Source: SHVZ01 sp041906305
GTDB lineage: Bacteria; Pseudomonadota; Alphaproteobacteria; SHVZ01
Length of the DNA stretch: 64,000 nt
NCBI GenBank assembly: GCA_041906305.1
Contig: JAYRJL010000001.1
Coordinates: 806,001-870,000 of the forward strand
Direction of reading: 5' to 3'
The stretch's first letter is position 1, and every line of letters begins with the position of its first letter. Below, one piece after another: positions 17,544 to 26,740 of the stretch. The position numbers were made by a program, and so were the translations under genes. The notes beneath the pieces were generated by a model. That model was not told the origin of the DNA. It saw nothing but the letters and a program-made list of their open reading frames with translations, and did no database searches.

Positions 17544-17617
17544 GGGACCACCTTTCAATGCGGTACCGGCCCATCGGCCGCTTTCACTCTCACGTCAAGA
17601 TCCCCGGAACACGTCCG

Positions 17618-18313
17618 ATGCCCGATGCTTCCACCGATGGCGCTCTGCTCGAGCTTGCGGACGTCCAGGTCAGCCTGCCGAGCACGGTCGGGCCCGTCAA
17701 CATCCTGCGCGGCATCGACCTCGCCATCGGCCGCGGCGAAGCGGTCGCGGTGGTGGGGCCGTCGGGTGCCGGCAAATCCACGCTGATGATGGTGGTGGCT
17801 GGCCTCGAACGGGTCAGCTCCGGGCGCATCTCGCTCGCGGGCCAGGATCTCTCGACGCTGGATGAAGATGGGCTCGCTTTGCTCCGGCGCAAGCATGTCG
17901 GCATCGTTTTTCAGAGCTTCCGGCTGGTGCCGACGATGACGGCGCTCGAGAACGTCGCGGTCCCGCTGGAGCTCGCCGGGCGCGGCGATGCCTTCGATGC
18001 GGCGGCCGAGGCGCTCCGCTCGGTCGGGCTCGGTCACCGACTCGAGCACTATCCCGACCAGCTCTCCGGCGGCGAGCAGCAGCGCGTCGCGATCGCGCGC
18101 GCGGTCGTCGCCAAGCCGGCGCTGATCCTCGCCGACGAGCCGACCGGCAATCTCGACGGCGACACCGGCCACCAGATCATCGATCTGCTGTTCGAGCGCC
18201 GTCGCGCCGCGGGCTCGACGCTGGTGCTGATCACGCATGATCCCGAGCTCGCGGCCCGCGCCGATCGGGTCATCCGTCTCGCCGACGGCAGGATCGTCGG
18301 AGCCGACGCTTGA
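17618..18313 (+). CDS. ABC transporter ATP-binding protein (YbbA/LolD-like)
   Basis: The 231-residue ATPase has Walker A GPSGAGKST (47-55), signature LSGGEQQRVAIARA and Walker B LILADEPTGNLD, the MacB/LolD/YbbA subgroup that partners FtsX-like permeases. ATG 17618 is chosen over the open frame from 17558, which would overlap the tesA start region. Its stop overlaps the permease TTG by four bases (TTGA). By neighbourhood with tesA it corresponds to YbbA; the exported substrate is unknown. Confidence 0.93.
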   Translation: MPDASTDGALLELADVQVSLPSTVGPVNILRGIDLAIGRGEAVAVVGPSGAGKSTLMMVVAGLERVSSGRISLAGQDLSTLDEDGLALLRRKHVGIVFQSFRLVPTMTALENVAVPLELAGRGDAFDAAAEALRSVGLGHRLEHYPDQLSGGEQQRVAIARAVVAKPALILADEPTGNLDGDTGHQIIDLLFERRRAAGSTLVLITHDPELAARADRVIRLADGRIVGADA

Positions 18314-20817
18314 TCGTTCTCGCGCTCAGGTTCGTCCGTCGCGAGCTTCGCGGCGGCCTCAAGGGCTTTCGTCTCTTCCTCGCGTGCCTGGCGCTCGGCG
18401 TCGGCGCGATCGCCGCGGTCGGCTCGGTGACATCGTCGCTGATGGCCGGCCTCGCAAGCGATGCGCGTGCGATCCTCGGCGGCGACGTCGAAGTGTCGCT
18501 GACCCAGCGGGAGGCGACGCCGGCGGAGCGCAGCTTCCTCGACCGCTTCGGCAAGCTTTCGCAGGTCGCCGAGCTGCGGGCGATGGCGGTGAAGAACGGC
18601 GAAGACGATCGCACGCTTGTCGAGCTCAAGGCAGTCGACGCGGAGTATCCGCTGGCGGGATCTCTGGGTTTCGAGCCGGACCAGGCGCTGGCGCAGGTTC
18701 TCGTCGGACGCGGCGCTGCCGTCGAGCCGACGCTCGCCGCCCGGCTCGACCTCAAGGTCGGCGACACGCTGTCGGTCGGCGACGTGAAGCTCGAGATCCG
18801 CGCCATCCTCGCGCGCGAGCCGGACAAGGCGACCGGCGCATTCACCTTCGGCCCGCGCGTGCTGGTGTCGTTCGATACGTTGCGGGCGACCGGCCTGCTG
18901 CTTCCCGGCAGCCTGGTGCGGCACCTCTATCGGATCGCGCTCGCTCCCGGGTTCACGATCGCCGACCTGCGTGCGGCCGCGAGCGCCGAACTACCCGATG
19001 CAGGATGGCGCATCCGCGCCTTCGACGAGGCGGCGCCGGGACTTCGCCGCTTCCTCGAGCGGATAGGGCAGTATCTGACCCTGGTCGGATTGACGGCGTT
19101 GCTGGTTGGAGGCGTCGGTGTCGGCAACGCGGTCCGCAGCTACCTCGACGGCAAGCTCGCGGCGATCGCGACCTTGAAGGCGCTGGGGTCGCCGGCGCGG
19201 CTCGCCTTCGTCACGTATCTTGTGCTCGTGCTGGCGATGGCGTCGGGCGGCATCCTGCTCGGGCTCGCTCTCGGTGCGGCGACGCCGGCGCTCTTCGCGA
19301 GTGCGCTTGCCTCGGTGCTGCCGATCCAGGCGAAGGTCGGCGTCTATTGGCAGCCGCTGGCGATTGCAGCGGCGTGCGGGCTCCTCACGACGCTCGCATT
19401 CGCCCTGGTGCCGCTGGCGCGGGCCTCGCAGGTGGCGCCCGGCGATCTCTTCCGCGCCCAGATCGCGCCGCCGCGCCGCTTCCCGGGTTGGTGGCCGATC
19501 CTCGGTACCGCGGCGGCATTCCTCGCGCTATGCGTCCTGACGGTAGCGACCGCGCAGGACCGCGTGATCGCGCTCTGGTTCCTGGCAGGTTCGATGGGAT
19601 CAGTCCTCGTCTTCCACGGCACCGCCACCGCCATCGCCACGCTCGCGCGACGCGCCGGACGCCCGAAGCGGCCGCTGCTGAGACTCGCGCTCGCCAACCT
19701 GACGCGGCCTGGATCGCCGATGGGGGCGCTGGCCTTGTCGCTGGGACTGGGCCTCACCGTGCTTGTCGCGGTCGCGCTGATCGAACGCAACCTCGACCGG
19801 CAGGTGAACGAGCGTCTGCCGGAGCGGGCGCCGACCTTCTTCTTCATCGACATCCAGCCCGACCAGGCCGAAGCCTTCGATGCCTTGGTCCGTGCCGCGC
19901 CGGGAGCGAGCGAGCTTGTGCGCACGCCGATGATCCGTGGTCGGGTCGCCAGCGTGAACGGCGTACCGGCGGACCGCGTGCAGGTGGCGCCGGGTGCCGC
20001 CTGGGCGCTGCAGGGCGATCGCGGATTCTCGTACGCGAAGATGCAGCCGGCGAACGCGCGCATCGTCGAGGGCAGGTGGTGGCCGGCGGACTACGCCGGC
20101 CCGCCGCTGGTTTCGATCGACGCCAACATCGCCCGCGGACTCGGCATCGGCGTCGGTGACCGCATCGGCCTCAACGTGCTCGGCCGCGAGATCGAGGCGG
20201 AGATCGCCTCGCTGCGGGAAATCGACTGGGGCACGCTGGCGATGAACTTCACCTTCATCTTCGCTCCGGGCGCCCTCGATCGTGCGCCCCAGACCCATCT
20301 GGCGACGGTGCATCTCTCCTCTCCCGCAGAGGAGGGACGGCTGCTCGCCGAACTCGGCAAGCAGTTCCCGAACGTCTCGGCGGTGCGCGTGAAGGATGCA
20401 CTCGATGCCGTCAACCGAATCCTCGAAGGCATCGCCTTCGCCGTGCGCGTAACCGCGGCGGTGACGCTTGCTGCGGGCACCCTGGTGCTCGCGGGCGCGG
20501 TCGCTGCCGGGCATCGCCGCCGGGTCAAGGACGCGATCGTGCTCAAGGTGCTGGGCGCGCGACGGATCGAGGTCCTGAGCGCCTATCTGCTCGAGTTCGG
20601 CCTGCTCGGTCTCGTGATCGCGGCGATCGCCGCCGGCGCCGGCACGGTCGCGGGATGGGCGATCCTGGTCTTCGCGATGAAGAGCGACTTCGCGTTCTCG
20701 ATGACGGCGGTCGCCGGATCGGCGTCGCTGTCGGTGGTGTTGACTGTGCTGCTGGGTCTGGTCGGCACCTGGCGCGCGCTCGGCCAGAAGGCCGCGCCGA
20801 TGCTCCGCGACGTGTGA
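18310..20817 (+). CDS. FtsX-like ABC transporter permease (YbbP-like)
   Basis: The 835-residue permease starts at TTG 18310 inside the ATPase stop codon. An N-terminal membrane helix is followed by a periplasmic MacB-like domain (about 45-235), three helices with GVGVGNAVRSYLDGKLAAIA, a central helix group, a second periplasmic domain (about 490-700) and a C-terminal three-helix FtsX block (about 715-830). This two-FtsX-domain layout is that of YbbP. It likely extrudes lipid-linked or toxic molecules with the preceding ATPase. Confidence 0.9.
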   Translation: MIVLALRFVRRELRGGLKGFRLFLACLALGVGAIAAVGSVTSSLMAGLASDARAILGGDVEVSLTQREATPAERSFLDRFGKLSQVAELRAMAVKNGEDDRTLVELKAVDAEYPLAGSLGFEPDQALAQVLVGRGAAVEPTLAARLDLKVGDTLSVGDVKLEIRAILAREPDKATGAFTFGPRVLVSFDTLRATGLLLPGSLVRHLYRIALAPGFTIADLRAAASAELPDAGWRIRAFDEAAPGLRRFLERIGQYLTLVGLTALLVGGVGVGNAVRSYLDGKLAAIATLKALGSPARLAFVTYLVLVLAMASGGILLGLALGAATPALFASALASVLPIQAKVGVYWQPLAIAAACGLLTTLAFALVPLARASQVAPGDLFRAQIAPPRRFPGWWPILGTAAAFLALCVLTVATAQDRVIALWFLAGSMGSVLVFHGTATAIATLARRAGRPKRPLLRLALANLTRPGSPMGALALSLGLGLTVLVAVALIERNLDRQVNERLPERAPTFFFIDIQPDQAEAFDALVRAAPGASELVRTPMIRGRVASVNGVPADRVQVAPGAAWALQGDRGFSYAKMQPANARIVEGRWWPADYAGPPLVSIDANIARGLGIGVGDRIGLNVLGREIEAEIASLREIDWGTLAMNFTFIFAPGALDRAPQTHLATVHLSSPAEEGRLLAELGKQFPNVSAVRVKDALDAVNRILEGIAFAVRVTAAVTLAAGTLVLAGAVAAGHRRRVKDAIVLKVLGARRIEVLSAYLLEFGLLGLVIAAIAAGAGTVAGWAILVFAMKSDFAFSMTAVAGSASLSVVLTVLLGLVGTWRALGQKAAPMLRDV

Positions 20818-20828
20818 GGAGGCGAGAG

Positions 20829-21176
20829 ATGAGCGTGAAGGGAAGCTGCCACTGCGGGCAGGTCGAGTACACGGTCGAAGGCGAGCCGGGCAAGGTGATC
20901 GAGTGCAACTGCTCGCATTGCAGCCGGAAAGGCTATCTCCTCTGGTTCGTGCCGCGCGATCACCTGAAGGTGACCAAGGGCAACGCGACGCTCTCCACCT
21001 ACCTGTTCAACAAGCACGTGATCCGCCATCAGTTCTGCCCCACCTGCGGTTCGGCGCCGTTCGGACTCGGCCGCGATCCCAAGGGCAACGAGATGGCGGC
21101 GATCAACGTCCGCTGCATCGAGGGCATCGATCTCGATCGCCTCGACCGTCAGAAGTTCGACGGCAAGTCCCTCTAG
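20829..21176 (+). CDS. GFA/CENP-V family zinc protein
   Basis: The 115-residue product has the zinc pattern of the GFA family: GSCHCGQVEY near the start, CNCSHCSRKG (about 33-42) and FCPTCGSAPFG (about 72-82). Founding members act on S-hydroxymethylglutathione, but most family members are uncharacterised, so no reaction is assigned. ATG 20829 follows a GGAGG site. Its TAG shares a CTAG with the stop of the convergent downstream gene. Confidence 0.88.
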   Translation: MSVKGSCHCGQVEYTVEGEPGKVIECNCSHCSRKGYLLWFVPRDHLKVTKGNATLSTYLFNKHVIRHQFCPTCGSAPFGLGRDPKGNEMAAINVRCIEGIDLDRLDRQKFDGKSL

Positions 21177-21718
21177 TAGGGGAACGTCCGCCGAGGCTGT
21201 ATGGCGCCCGGATAGGGGGCGTAGGAGCGCGGCGTCGTCGAGGACGGCGCCTGGTTCGCCCGCGGTTGTTCCCGCGTCTGCTGCTGCGGCTGCTGGGCCG
21301 CAAGACGCTGCGAGAGCGTGTTCAGCGTCTCGGTGAGGCTCCGGCTCGTGTCGCGGAGGCCGGCGCTGACCTGATTCCCGATGCTGTCGAGCTTCCCGCC
21401 CATCGCCTGGAGCCGGGCGCTGAACTCGACGAGGTTGGTGGCGGCGGCATCGAGCTTGGCAGTCAGGGCGTCGAGCCGCTCGTCGACCTTGTCGGCGCGC
21501 GCCATCCGGACCTCGACGCGTCGTCCCGTCTCGGCGTTCTGCGCATAGAGCAGGCCGAAACCGCCGAGCATCACGGCGACGACCGCGGCCGCCGCGAGGC
21601 CGGCCGGCGCGCGCGGGCGAGGCTTCTCGGCCGCCGCCTCGATCCTGGGCTGGGGCTTCGGGGGTGCGCCGAGCGTGTCGACGATCTTGCGGCCCGCCGT
21701 GTCGATCACTTTACCCAT
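21173..21718 (-). CDS. Hypothetical single-pass membrane protein with coiled coil
   Basis: I do not recognise a family. The 181-residue product has a short basic/proline-rich N-terminus, one membrane helix (about 41-60, AAAAVVAVMLGGFGLLYA), then a stretch with heptad-like spacing (about 62-140) predicted as coiled coil, and a Gln/Pro/Arg-rich tail. It overlaps the upstream zinc-ribbon gene by eight bases, and its stop shares CTAG with the convergent GFA gene. Confidence 0.7.
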   Translation of the reverse strand: MGKVIDTAGRKIVDTLGAPPKPQPRIEAAAEKPRPRAPAGLAAAAVVAVMLGGFGLLYAQNAETGRRVEVRMARADKVDERLDALTAKLDAAATNLVEFSARLQAMGGKLDSIGNQVSAGLRDTSRSLTETLNTLSQRLAAQQPQQQTREQPRANQAPSSTTPRSYAPYPGAIQPRRTFPY

Positions 21719-22013
21719 TCGTGTTCTTCCTCCTTGCGGCGGCGTTCAGCGTCTGGTCGATGCCGTAGGTGGTGATGTGCCCGCAGTCGGCGCAGACCAG
21801 CGGCAGGATCGGCCCGCGATTGAGGAGATCGTCGCCGTAGATCACCGGCTGGAGGATGCGGTCGCTGTCGCGGCCGCAGGACAGGCAGAGCTTCAGTGCG
21901 CCGAGCTCGGCGAGCGCACGGACGGCTTCCCTCGCGCGAAGGTCGTCGGCGCCGAGCGGCTTGGCCTTGTCTTCTTCTTTCTTGGCTTCGTCTCGGGCGG
22001 CGTGCTCGGACAT
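21711..22013 (-). CDS. Hypothetical zinc-ribbon-like protein
   Basis: The 100-residue product has a charged N-terminus (Lys/Glu/Asp-rich, 1-30) and two Cys pairs, CLSCG and CADCG, about 30 residues apart, a likely treble-clef or ribbon zinc site. The LVCADCGHITTYGID segment resembles small alphaproteobacterial proteins of unknown role. It overlaps the following membrane-protein gene by eight bases, so the two are probably co-translated. Confidence 0.65.
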   Translation of the reverse strand: MSEHAARDEAKKEEDKAKPLGADDLRAREAVRALAELGALKLCLSCGRDSDRILQPVIYGDDLLNRGPILPLVCADCGHITTYGIDQTLNAAARRKNTNG

Positions 22014-22212
22014 GTCGGCTCCCGCTTTGGTGCTGACTGATACGAAGCGCCGGTCGCTGCTCCTGCGGCGTGCATGGCTGTCGTTGGATGCTCTCCGAGT
22101 CGCGGTCGGCTATTGCGGTATCCGTTGCCGTCCCTGCCCCGAGAAGGTCAAAGCTTCGACCTCAAAGGCGCCCCAATGCTGCGCGAGGAATGAAGCGAAA
22201 GGACGCTCCTCC

Positions 22213-22503
22213 ATGCTTCGCGCCGCCGCCTTGGCCCTCGCTCTTGCCTTCGCCGTCCCGGCGGCGGCCCAGCCCGTCGAGCCCTACGCGCCGCCGCAGG
22301 CTCCGAGCGCCCCCGACATCGTCGCCGAGAGCGCCAGGCGCATCCTGGAAGGCATCCGTCGCCTGATCGACCGTATGCCGATGTTCGAACCGCCCCGCGT
22401 GACCCCCGAGGGGGACATCATCCTGAAGCGGATCCATCCGCCCCTGCCGGACCTCGACGAGGCCAAGACCGGCGATCCGGCCCATGACGGGGTGGATCTC
22501 TAG
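22213..22503 (+). CDS. Hypothetical secreted protein
   Basis: The 96-residue product has a clear signal peptide (MLRAAALALALAFAVPAAAQ, cleavage after AAA) and a mature part of about 75 residues rich in Pro, Asp and Arg with no recognised domain. ATG 22213 has AAGGA upstream. The longer open frame runs through the divergent intergenic region and is rejected. Located before dapC on the same strand, separated by 108 bp. Confidence 0.6.
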   Translation: MLRAAALALALAFAVPAAAQPVEPYAPPQAPSAPDIVAESARRILEGIRRLIDRMPMFEPPRVTPEGDIILKRIHPPLPDLDEAKTGDPAHDGVDL

Positions 22504-22611
22504 GGATTCTCAGGATTTTGTGGTCCTGACATCAAGGTTCAGCTATATACTGTAACCCTCGGGCATTGCTGTCCCAATCCGGCCCGGGCTTCGTGCTGAC
22601 CCCTGGACGTG

Positions 22612-23802
22612 ATGACCAACCGCCGCCTCGACCCGCTCAAGGACTACGCGTTCCGCCAGCTCCGGGAGCTGCTGGGCCCGATCCAGCCCAAGAGCAACCG
22701 TGCGCCCATCCTGCTGTCCGTCGGCGAGCCGCAGAACCAGCCTCCGGCCTGCATCGCCGAGGAAATCGGCAAGAACGCGGACAAGTGGAACCGCTACACC
22801 GACCACGCCGGCACGCCCGAGTTCCGGAAGGCGGTGGCATCCTGGCTGACCCGCCGCTACCGGCTGCCGGCGGGGATGGTGAATCCGGACAAGCACATCC
22901 TGCCGATCCCGGGATCGCGCGAGGGCCTGTTCATGGCGGCGCTGTTCGCGGTGCCGGAGACCAAGGCCGGGAAGAAGCCGGCGGTGCTGATCCCGAACCC
23001 CTCCTATCACGTCTATACCGGCGCGGCGCTGATCGCCGGCGCGGAGCCGGTCTACCTGCCGGCGCGGAAGGAGACCGATTTCCTTCCCGACCTCGATGCG
23101 ATCGCCAAGGCCGATCTCGAGCGAGCCGCCGTCTTCTATCTCTGCACGCCGGTCAACCCGCAGGGGACGGTCGCCACGCTCGACTATCTCAAGCGTGCGA
23201 TCGAGCTGGCCCGCCGCCACGACTTTCTGCTCGTCGTCGACGAGTGTTATGCCGAGATCTACGACAAGGCGCCGCCGCCCGGCGCGCTCGAGGCCTGCGC
23301 CGCGCTGGGCGGCAGCATGGACAACGTGGTGATCGCGCATTCGCTCTCGAAGCGATCCAGCGCGCCTGGGCTTCGCTCCGGCTTCGTCGCGGGAGCTCCT
23401 GAGTCGATTCAGGCCTTCGTCAACGTGCTCAACTACGGCGCCGCCGGCATGAGCCAGCCGACGCTGGCGGCGGCGACCGCGCTCTGGTCGGACGAGAAGC
23501 ACGTCGAGTCCAACCGCGAGATCTATCGCCGCAACTTCGACATCGCCGACCGGGTGATCGACGGGCGCTACGGCTACTACCGCCCGGCGGGCGGCTTCTA
23601 TCTCTGGCTCGACGTCGGCGACGGGGCGGAAGCGGCGAAGAAGCTGTGGAGCGAAGCGGGCATCCGCGTGCTGCCGGGCGGCTTCATGTCGTGGCCCGAC
23701 CATACCGGCAAGAACCATGGCCAACCCTACATCCGGGTCGCGATGGTCTATGACGAGCCGATGATGGAGACGGCGCTCAAGCTCATGACGCAGGTGCTCT
23801 AG
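22612..23802 (+). CDS. dapC: Aminotransferase class I/II, probable succinyldiaminopimelate aminotransferase
   Basis: The roughly 396-residue fold-type I enzyme has the PLP lysine in SLSKRSS (Lys247), the Asp in VVDECYAEIYD and the C-terminal Arg region YIRVAMVYDE. It most resembles DapC, which transaminates N-succinyl-2-amino-6-ketopimelate in lysine/peptidoglycan synthesis, and asd elsewhere in the window feeds the same route. The exact substrate is inferred. GTG 22609 is immediately before ATG 22612; either could start. ftsK begins 2 bases after its stop. Confidence 0.8.
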   Translation: MTNRRLDPLKDYAFRQLRELLGPIQPKSNRAPILLSVGEPQNQPPACIAEEIGKNADKWNRYTDHAGTPEFRKAVASWLTRRYRLPAGMVNPDKHILPIPGSREGLFMAALFAVPETKAGKKPAVLIPNPSYHVYTGAALIAGAEPVYLPARKETDFLPDLDAIAKADLERAAVFYLCTPVNPQGTVATLDYLKRAIELARRHDFLLVVDECYAEIYDKAPPPGALEACAALGGSMDNVVIAHSLSKRSSAPGLRSGFVAGAPESIQAFVNVLNYGAAGMSQPTLAAATALWSDEKHVESNREIYRRNFDIADRVIDGRYGYYRPAGGFYLWLDVGDGAEAAKKLWSEAGIRVLPGGFMSWPDHTGKNHGQPYIRVAMVYDEPMMETALKLMTQVL

Positions 23803-23804
23803 CT

Positions 23805-26231
23805 ATGGTGGCGGAAGCGGGCTTCCTTCCCGAAGGCGCCGAGGTCTTCCTCAAGCGCCGGACCCAGGAGTTCCTCGGCACCGCGCTGGTGCTGCTCGGC
23901 CTCTTCCTCGTCGCCTGCATCGTCTTCTACGTGCCGGGCGACCGCTCGTTCAGCGTCGCTGCCGATCGACCGATCGCGCATCCGCTGGGAGCGCTCGGCG
24001 CGAATGTCGCCGATGTCCTGGTGCAGGGGCTCGGTGCCTCCGGCGTCATGCTGGCGCTCGTGATCCTGGTCTGGGGCGCGCGCTTCCTCATCCATCGCCC
24101 GGTCACCCGCTTCTGGCTCAGGCTCACCGCGCTGCCTGCGGCGACGCTGGCTGTATCGGTCGCGCTGTCGCTGATCCCGGCGCAGCTGCTGTGGCCCGAA
24201 CTGGCCGATCTCAGACTCGGCGGCGTCGTCGGGCAGCTGATCGTCGGCCGCCTGATCGCGTGGGTTCCACCCTGGGGCGGGCTGGCCGCCACAAGCCTGA
24301 TCTCGGCCGGCGCCACCGCGCTCGCGGTGCCGCTCGCCGCCGTCGCCTTCGGCCTCTCGGTCGGCGACTGGATGTTCCTGATGCGCAGCGGCGGCAAGGG
24401 GCTCGCCGTCGGCGGGCGCGCCGCCTGGAAGGTGGGCGTTTGGAGCGGCCGTGCCGGCAGCCGTGCGGCGCAGGCCGGCTACAAAAAGGCGAGCGCCTTC
24501 ACCGCCAAGACACCGAAGCGGATCGAGCCGCGCCTCGTTGCACGTCCGTCGCGGGCGACCGAGGACGATCGGGAGGATCCGCCGCTGGTTCTCGATCGCG
24601 CCGCGGAGCCGGAGGCGAGGGCGCCCAAGGCGGAGCCGCTGGTCGCGGCAAAGCCGGCGGCGCCGAAAAAGGCCGAGTCGAAGCGCCAGTCGCGCCTTGC
24701 GCTCGAGGAAGCCGGCGGCGACTACCGTCTGCCGCCGCTCGACATCCTGACGCTCGCCAAGAACGGCCCGGTGGCGAAGCTCGACGAGAGCGCTCTCTCG
24801 GAGAACGCGCGTCTGCTCGAATCCGTGCTCCAGGAGTTCGGGGTCAAGGGCCAGATCGTGAAGGTACGGCCGGGCCCGGTCGTCACCCTCTACGAGCTGG
24901 AGCCGGCGCCCGGCATCAAGTCGTCACGCGTGATCGGCCTCGCCGACGACATCGCGCGCTCGATGAGCGCGCTCTCCGTGCGCGTCGCCGTCATCCCCGG
25001 CCGCAACGTGATCGGCATCGAGCTTCCGAACGGCAGCCGCGAGACGGTCTATCTGCGCGAGCTGCTGGGAACCGAGGCCTACGACCGATCGGGCGGGCGC
25101 CTGCCGCTGATCCTGGGCAAGGACATCGGCGGCGCGCCTGTCGTCGTCGACCTCGCACGCATGCCGCATCTGCTGGTCGCCGGCACCACCGGCTCCGGCA
25201 AGTCGGTCGCGATCAACACCATGATCCTGTCGCTGCTGTACCGGCTGTCGCCGGAGCACTGCCGCTTCATCATGGTCGATCCGAAGATGCTGGAGCTCTC
25301 GGTCTACGACGGCATCCCGCACCTGCTCGCGCCGGTCGTCACCGATCCGAAGAAGGCGGTGGTCGCGCTCAAATGGGCGGTACGCGAGATGGAGAACCGC
25401 TATCGCTCGATGTCGAAGCTCGGCGTCCGCAACATCGACGGCTACAACGCACGCGTCGAGGAGGCGAAAGCCAAGGGCGAGATGATCACCCGTCGCGTCC
25501 AGACCGGCTTCGACGCCGATACCGGCAAGCCGGTGTTCGAGGACGAGACGCTGGAGCTGGCGCCGCTGCCCTACGTCGTGGTCGTCGTCGACGAGATGGC
25601 GGACCTGATGCTGGTCGCGGGCAAGGACATCGAGTGGGCGATCCAGCGTCTCGCGCAGATGGCGCGTGCCGCCGGCATCCACCTGATCATGGCGACGCAG
25701 CGCCCGTCGGTCGACGTCATCACCGGCACGATCAAGGCGAACTTCCCGACCCGCATCAGCTTCCAGGTCACCTCCAAGATCGACAGCCGCACGATCCTCG
25801 GCGAGCAGGGTGCCGAGCAGCTGCTGGGTCAGGGCGACATGCTCTACATGGCCGGCGGCGGCCGCATCACCCGCGTGCACGGGCCGTTCGTCTCCGACGG
25901 CGAGGTCGAGGACGTGGTGCGCTTCCTGAAGGCGCAGGGCCAGCCGGAATACGTGGAAGCGGTGACCGAGGATCCGGAAGAGGAAGCCGCCTTCGGCGCG
26001 ATGGCGGGCGAGGACGGCGAAGGGTCGGGCGACGCGCTCTACGACCAGGCGGTGGCGCTGGTCATCCGCGAGCGCAAGTGCTCGACCAGCTTCATCCAGC
26101 GTCACCTGCAATTGGGCTACAACCGCGCGGCGCGACTGGTCGAGCGCATGGAGGCCGAAGGCCTCGTGTCGCCCGCGAACCACGTCGGGAAGCGCGAGGT
26201 CCTCACGCGTCCCGACGCGGGAAACGTCTAG
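23805..26231 (+). CDS. ftsK: DNA translocase FtsK
   Basis: The 808-residue septal DNA pump has an N-terminal membrane domain with about four helices (30-205), a charged Ala/Lys linker (about 215-300), the motor domain with Walker A GTTGSGKSVAIN (about 462-473) and Walker B VVVVDEMADLM, and a C-terminal winged-helix gamma domain (about 740-805, with VALVIRERKCSTSFIQRHLQ) that reads KOPS sites. It clears chromosome ends and activates XerCD at division. It is convergent with gcrA, 7 bases apart. Confidence 0.97.
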   Translation: MVAEAGFLPEGAEVFLKRRTQEFLGTALVLLGLFLVACIVFYVPGDRSFSVAADRPIAHPLGALGANVADVLVQGLGASGVMLALVILVWGARFLIHRPVTRFWLRLTALPAATLAVSVALSLIPAQLLWPELADLRLGGVVGQLIVGRLIAWVPPWGGLAATSLISAGATALAVPLAAVAFGLSVGDWMFLMRSGGKGLAVGGRAAWKVGVWSGRAGSRAAQAGYKKASAFTAKTPKRIEPRLVARPSRATEDDREDPPLVLDRAAEPEARAPKAEPLVAAKPAAPKKAESKRQSRLALEEAGGDYRLPPLDILTLAKNGPVAKLDESALSENARLLESVLQEFGVKGQIVKVRPGPVVTLYELEPAPGIKSSRVIGLADDIARSMSALSVRVAVIPGRNVIGIELPNGSRETVYLRELLGTEAYDRSGGRLPLILGKDIGGAPVVVDLARMPHLLVAGTTGSGKSVAINTMILSLLYRLSPEHCRFIMVDPKMLELSVYDGIPHLLAPVVTDPKKAVVALKWAVREMENRYRSMSKLGVRNIDGYNARVEEAKAKGEMITRRVQTGFDADTGKPVFEDETLELAPLPYVVVVVDEMADLMLVAGKDIEWAIQRLAQMARAAGIHLIMATQRPSVDVITGTIKANFPTRISFQVTSKIDSRTILGEQGAEQLLGQGDMLYMAGGGRITRVHGPFVSDGEVEDVVRFLKAQGQPEYVEAVTEDPEEEAAFGAMAGEDGEGSGDALYDQAVALVIRERKCSTSFIQRHLQLGYNRAARLVERMEAEGLVSPANHVGKREVLTRPDAGNV

Positions 26232-26238
26232 AGGCCGA

Positions 26239-26673
26239 TCAGCTCCAGGACGCGATGCGGCGGCGCTCGTCCGATGCCGCCCTCTCGCGCTTCGGCTCGG
26301 AGACCGTATAGGCCTTCTGCCGGTGCTCGATGCAGTAGGGGCTGCGGTCGTCCGTCGGCGTGCCACAGAAGCGGAAACCCGCGTCCTTGGGATCGCCGAT
26401 CGGCCAGGCACAGCACGCCCGGCCGAGATCGATCAGGCTCTGCGTTGCCGCCTTCAGCGGCACAGGCGCCGCTTCCTGAGGCTTCCGATTCTTGTGACCG
26501 CCATGGGCGGCGTTCTTGCCCTGTCCGGTCAGTTTCATGCGATTGACCAAGCCGGCGATCACGTCGCGGCTCATGCCGAGGCGCTGTGAGATCTGGCCGT
26601 AGCTCAGTCCGTCATCGACGAACAGGTGACGCACCTGCTCGCGGGTCTCGTCCGTCCAAATGCGCTTGCCCAT
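26239..26673 (-). CDS. gcrA: GcrA family cell cycle regulator
   Basis: The 144-residue product has an N-terminal helix-turn-helix (WTDETREQVRHLFVDDGLS to about 50) and a C-terminal zinc-like part with CCAWPIGDP (87-95), FCG (Cys103) and YCIEH (Cys114, His117). In Caulobacter GcrA binds sigma70-RNA polymerase and activates promoters with CcrM-methylated GANTC sites. ATG 26673 with GGGAG ahead is chosen; the longer frame lacks family match. It is convergent with ftsK. The N-terminus begins MGKRIWTDE, unlike the shorter MSWTDE-type start of Caulobacter GcrA. Confidence 0.88.
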   Translation of the reverse strand: MGKRIWTDETREQVRHLFVDDGLSYGQISQRLGMSRDVIAGLVNRMKLTGQGKNAAHGGHKNRKPQEAAPVPLKAATQSLIDLGRACCAWPIGDPKDAGFRFCGTPTDDRSPYCIEHRQKAYTVSEPKRERAASDERRRIASWS

Positions 26674-26740
26674 TTCGGGCTCCCGAAAGTGATCCTTCGG
26701 CAGTGGGTCGCATTTGGCTGGAATTCGGTTCAAAGCAATT

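Noticed and set aside
22014..22212. Possible RNA gene in the 199-bp divergent gap
   Set aside because: No tRNA cloverleaf, strong hairpin or T-run seen; treated as promoter region.
22518..22551. Sigma70 promoter before dapC (CTGACA/TATACT)
   Set aside because: Spacing of 14 bp is too short and alternatives are equally weak.
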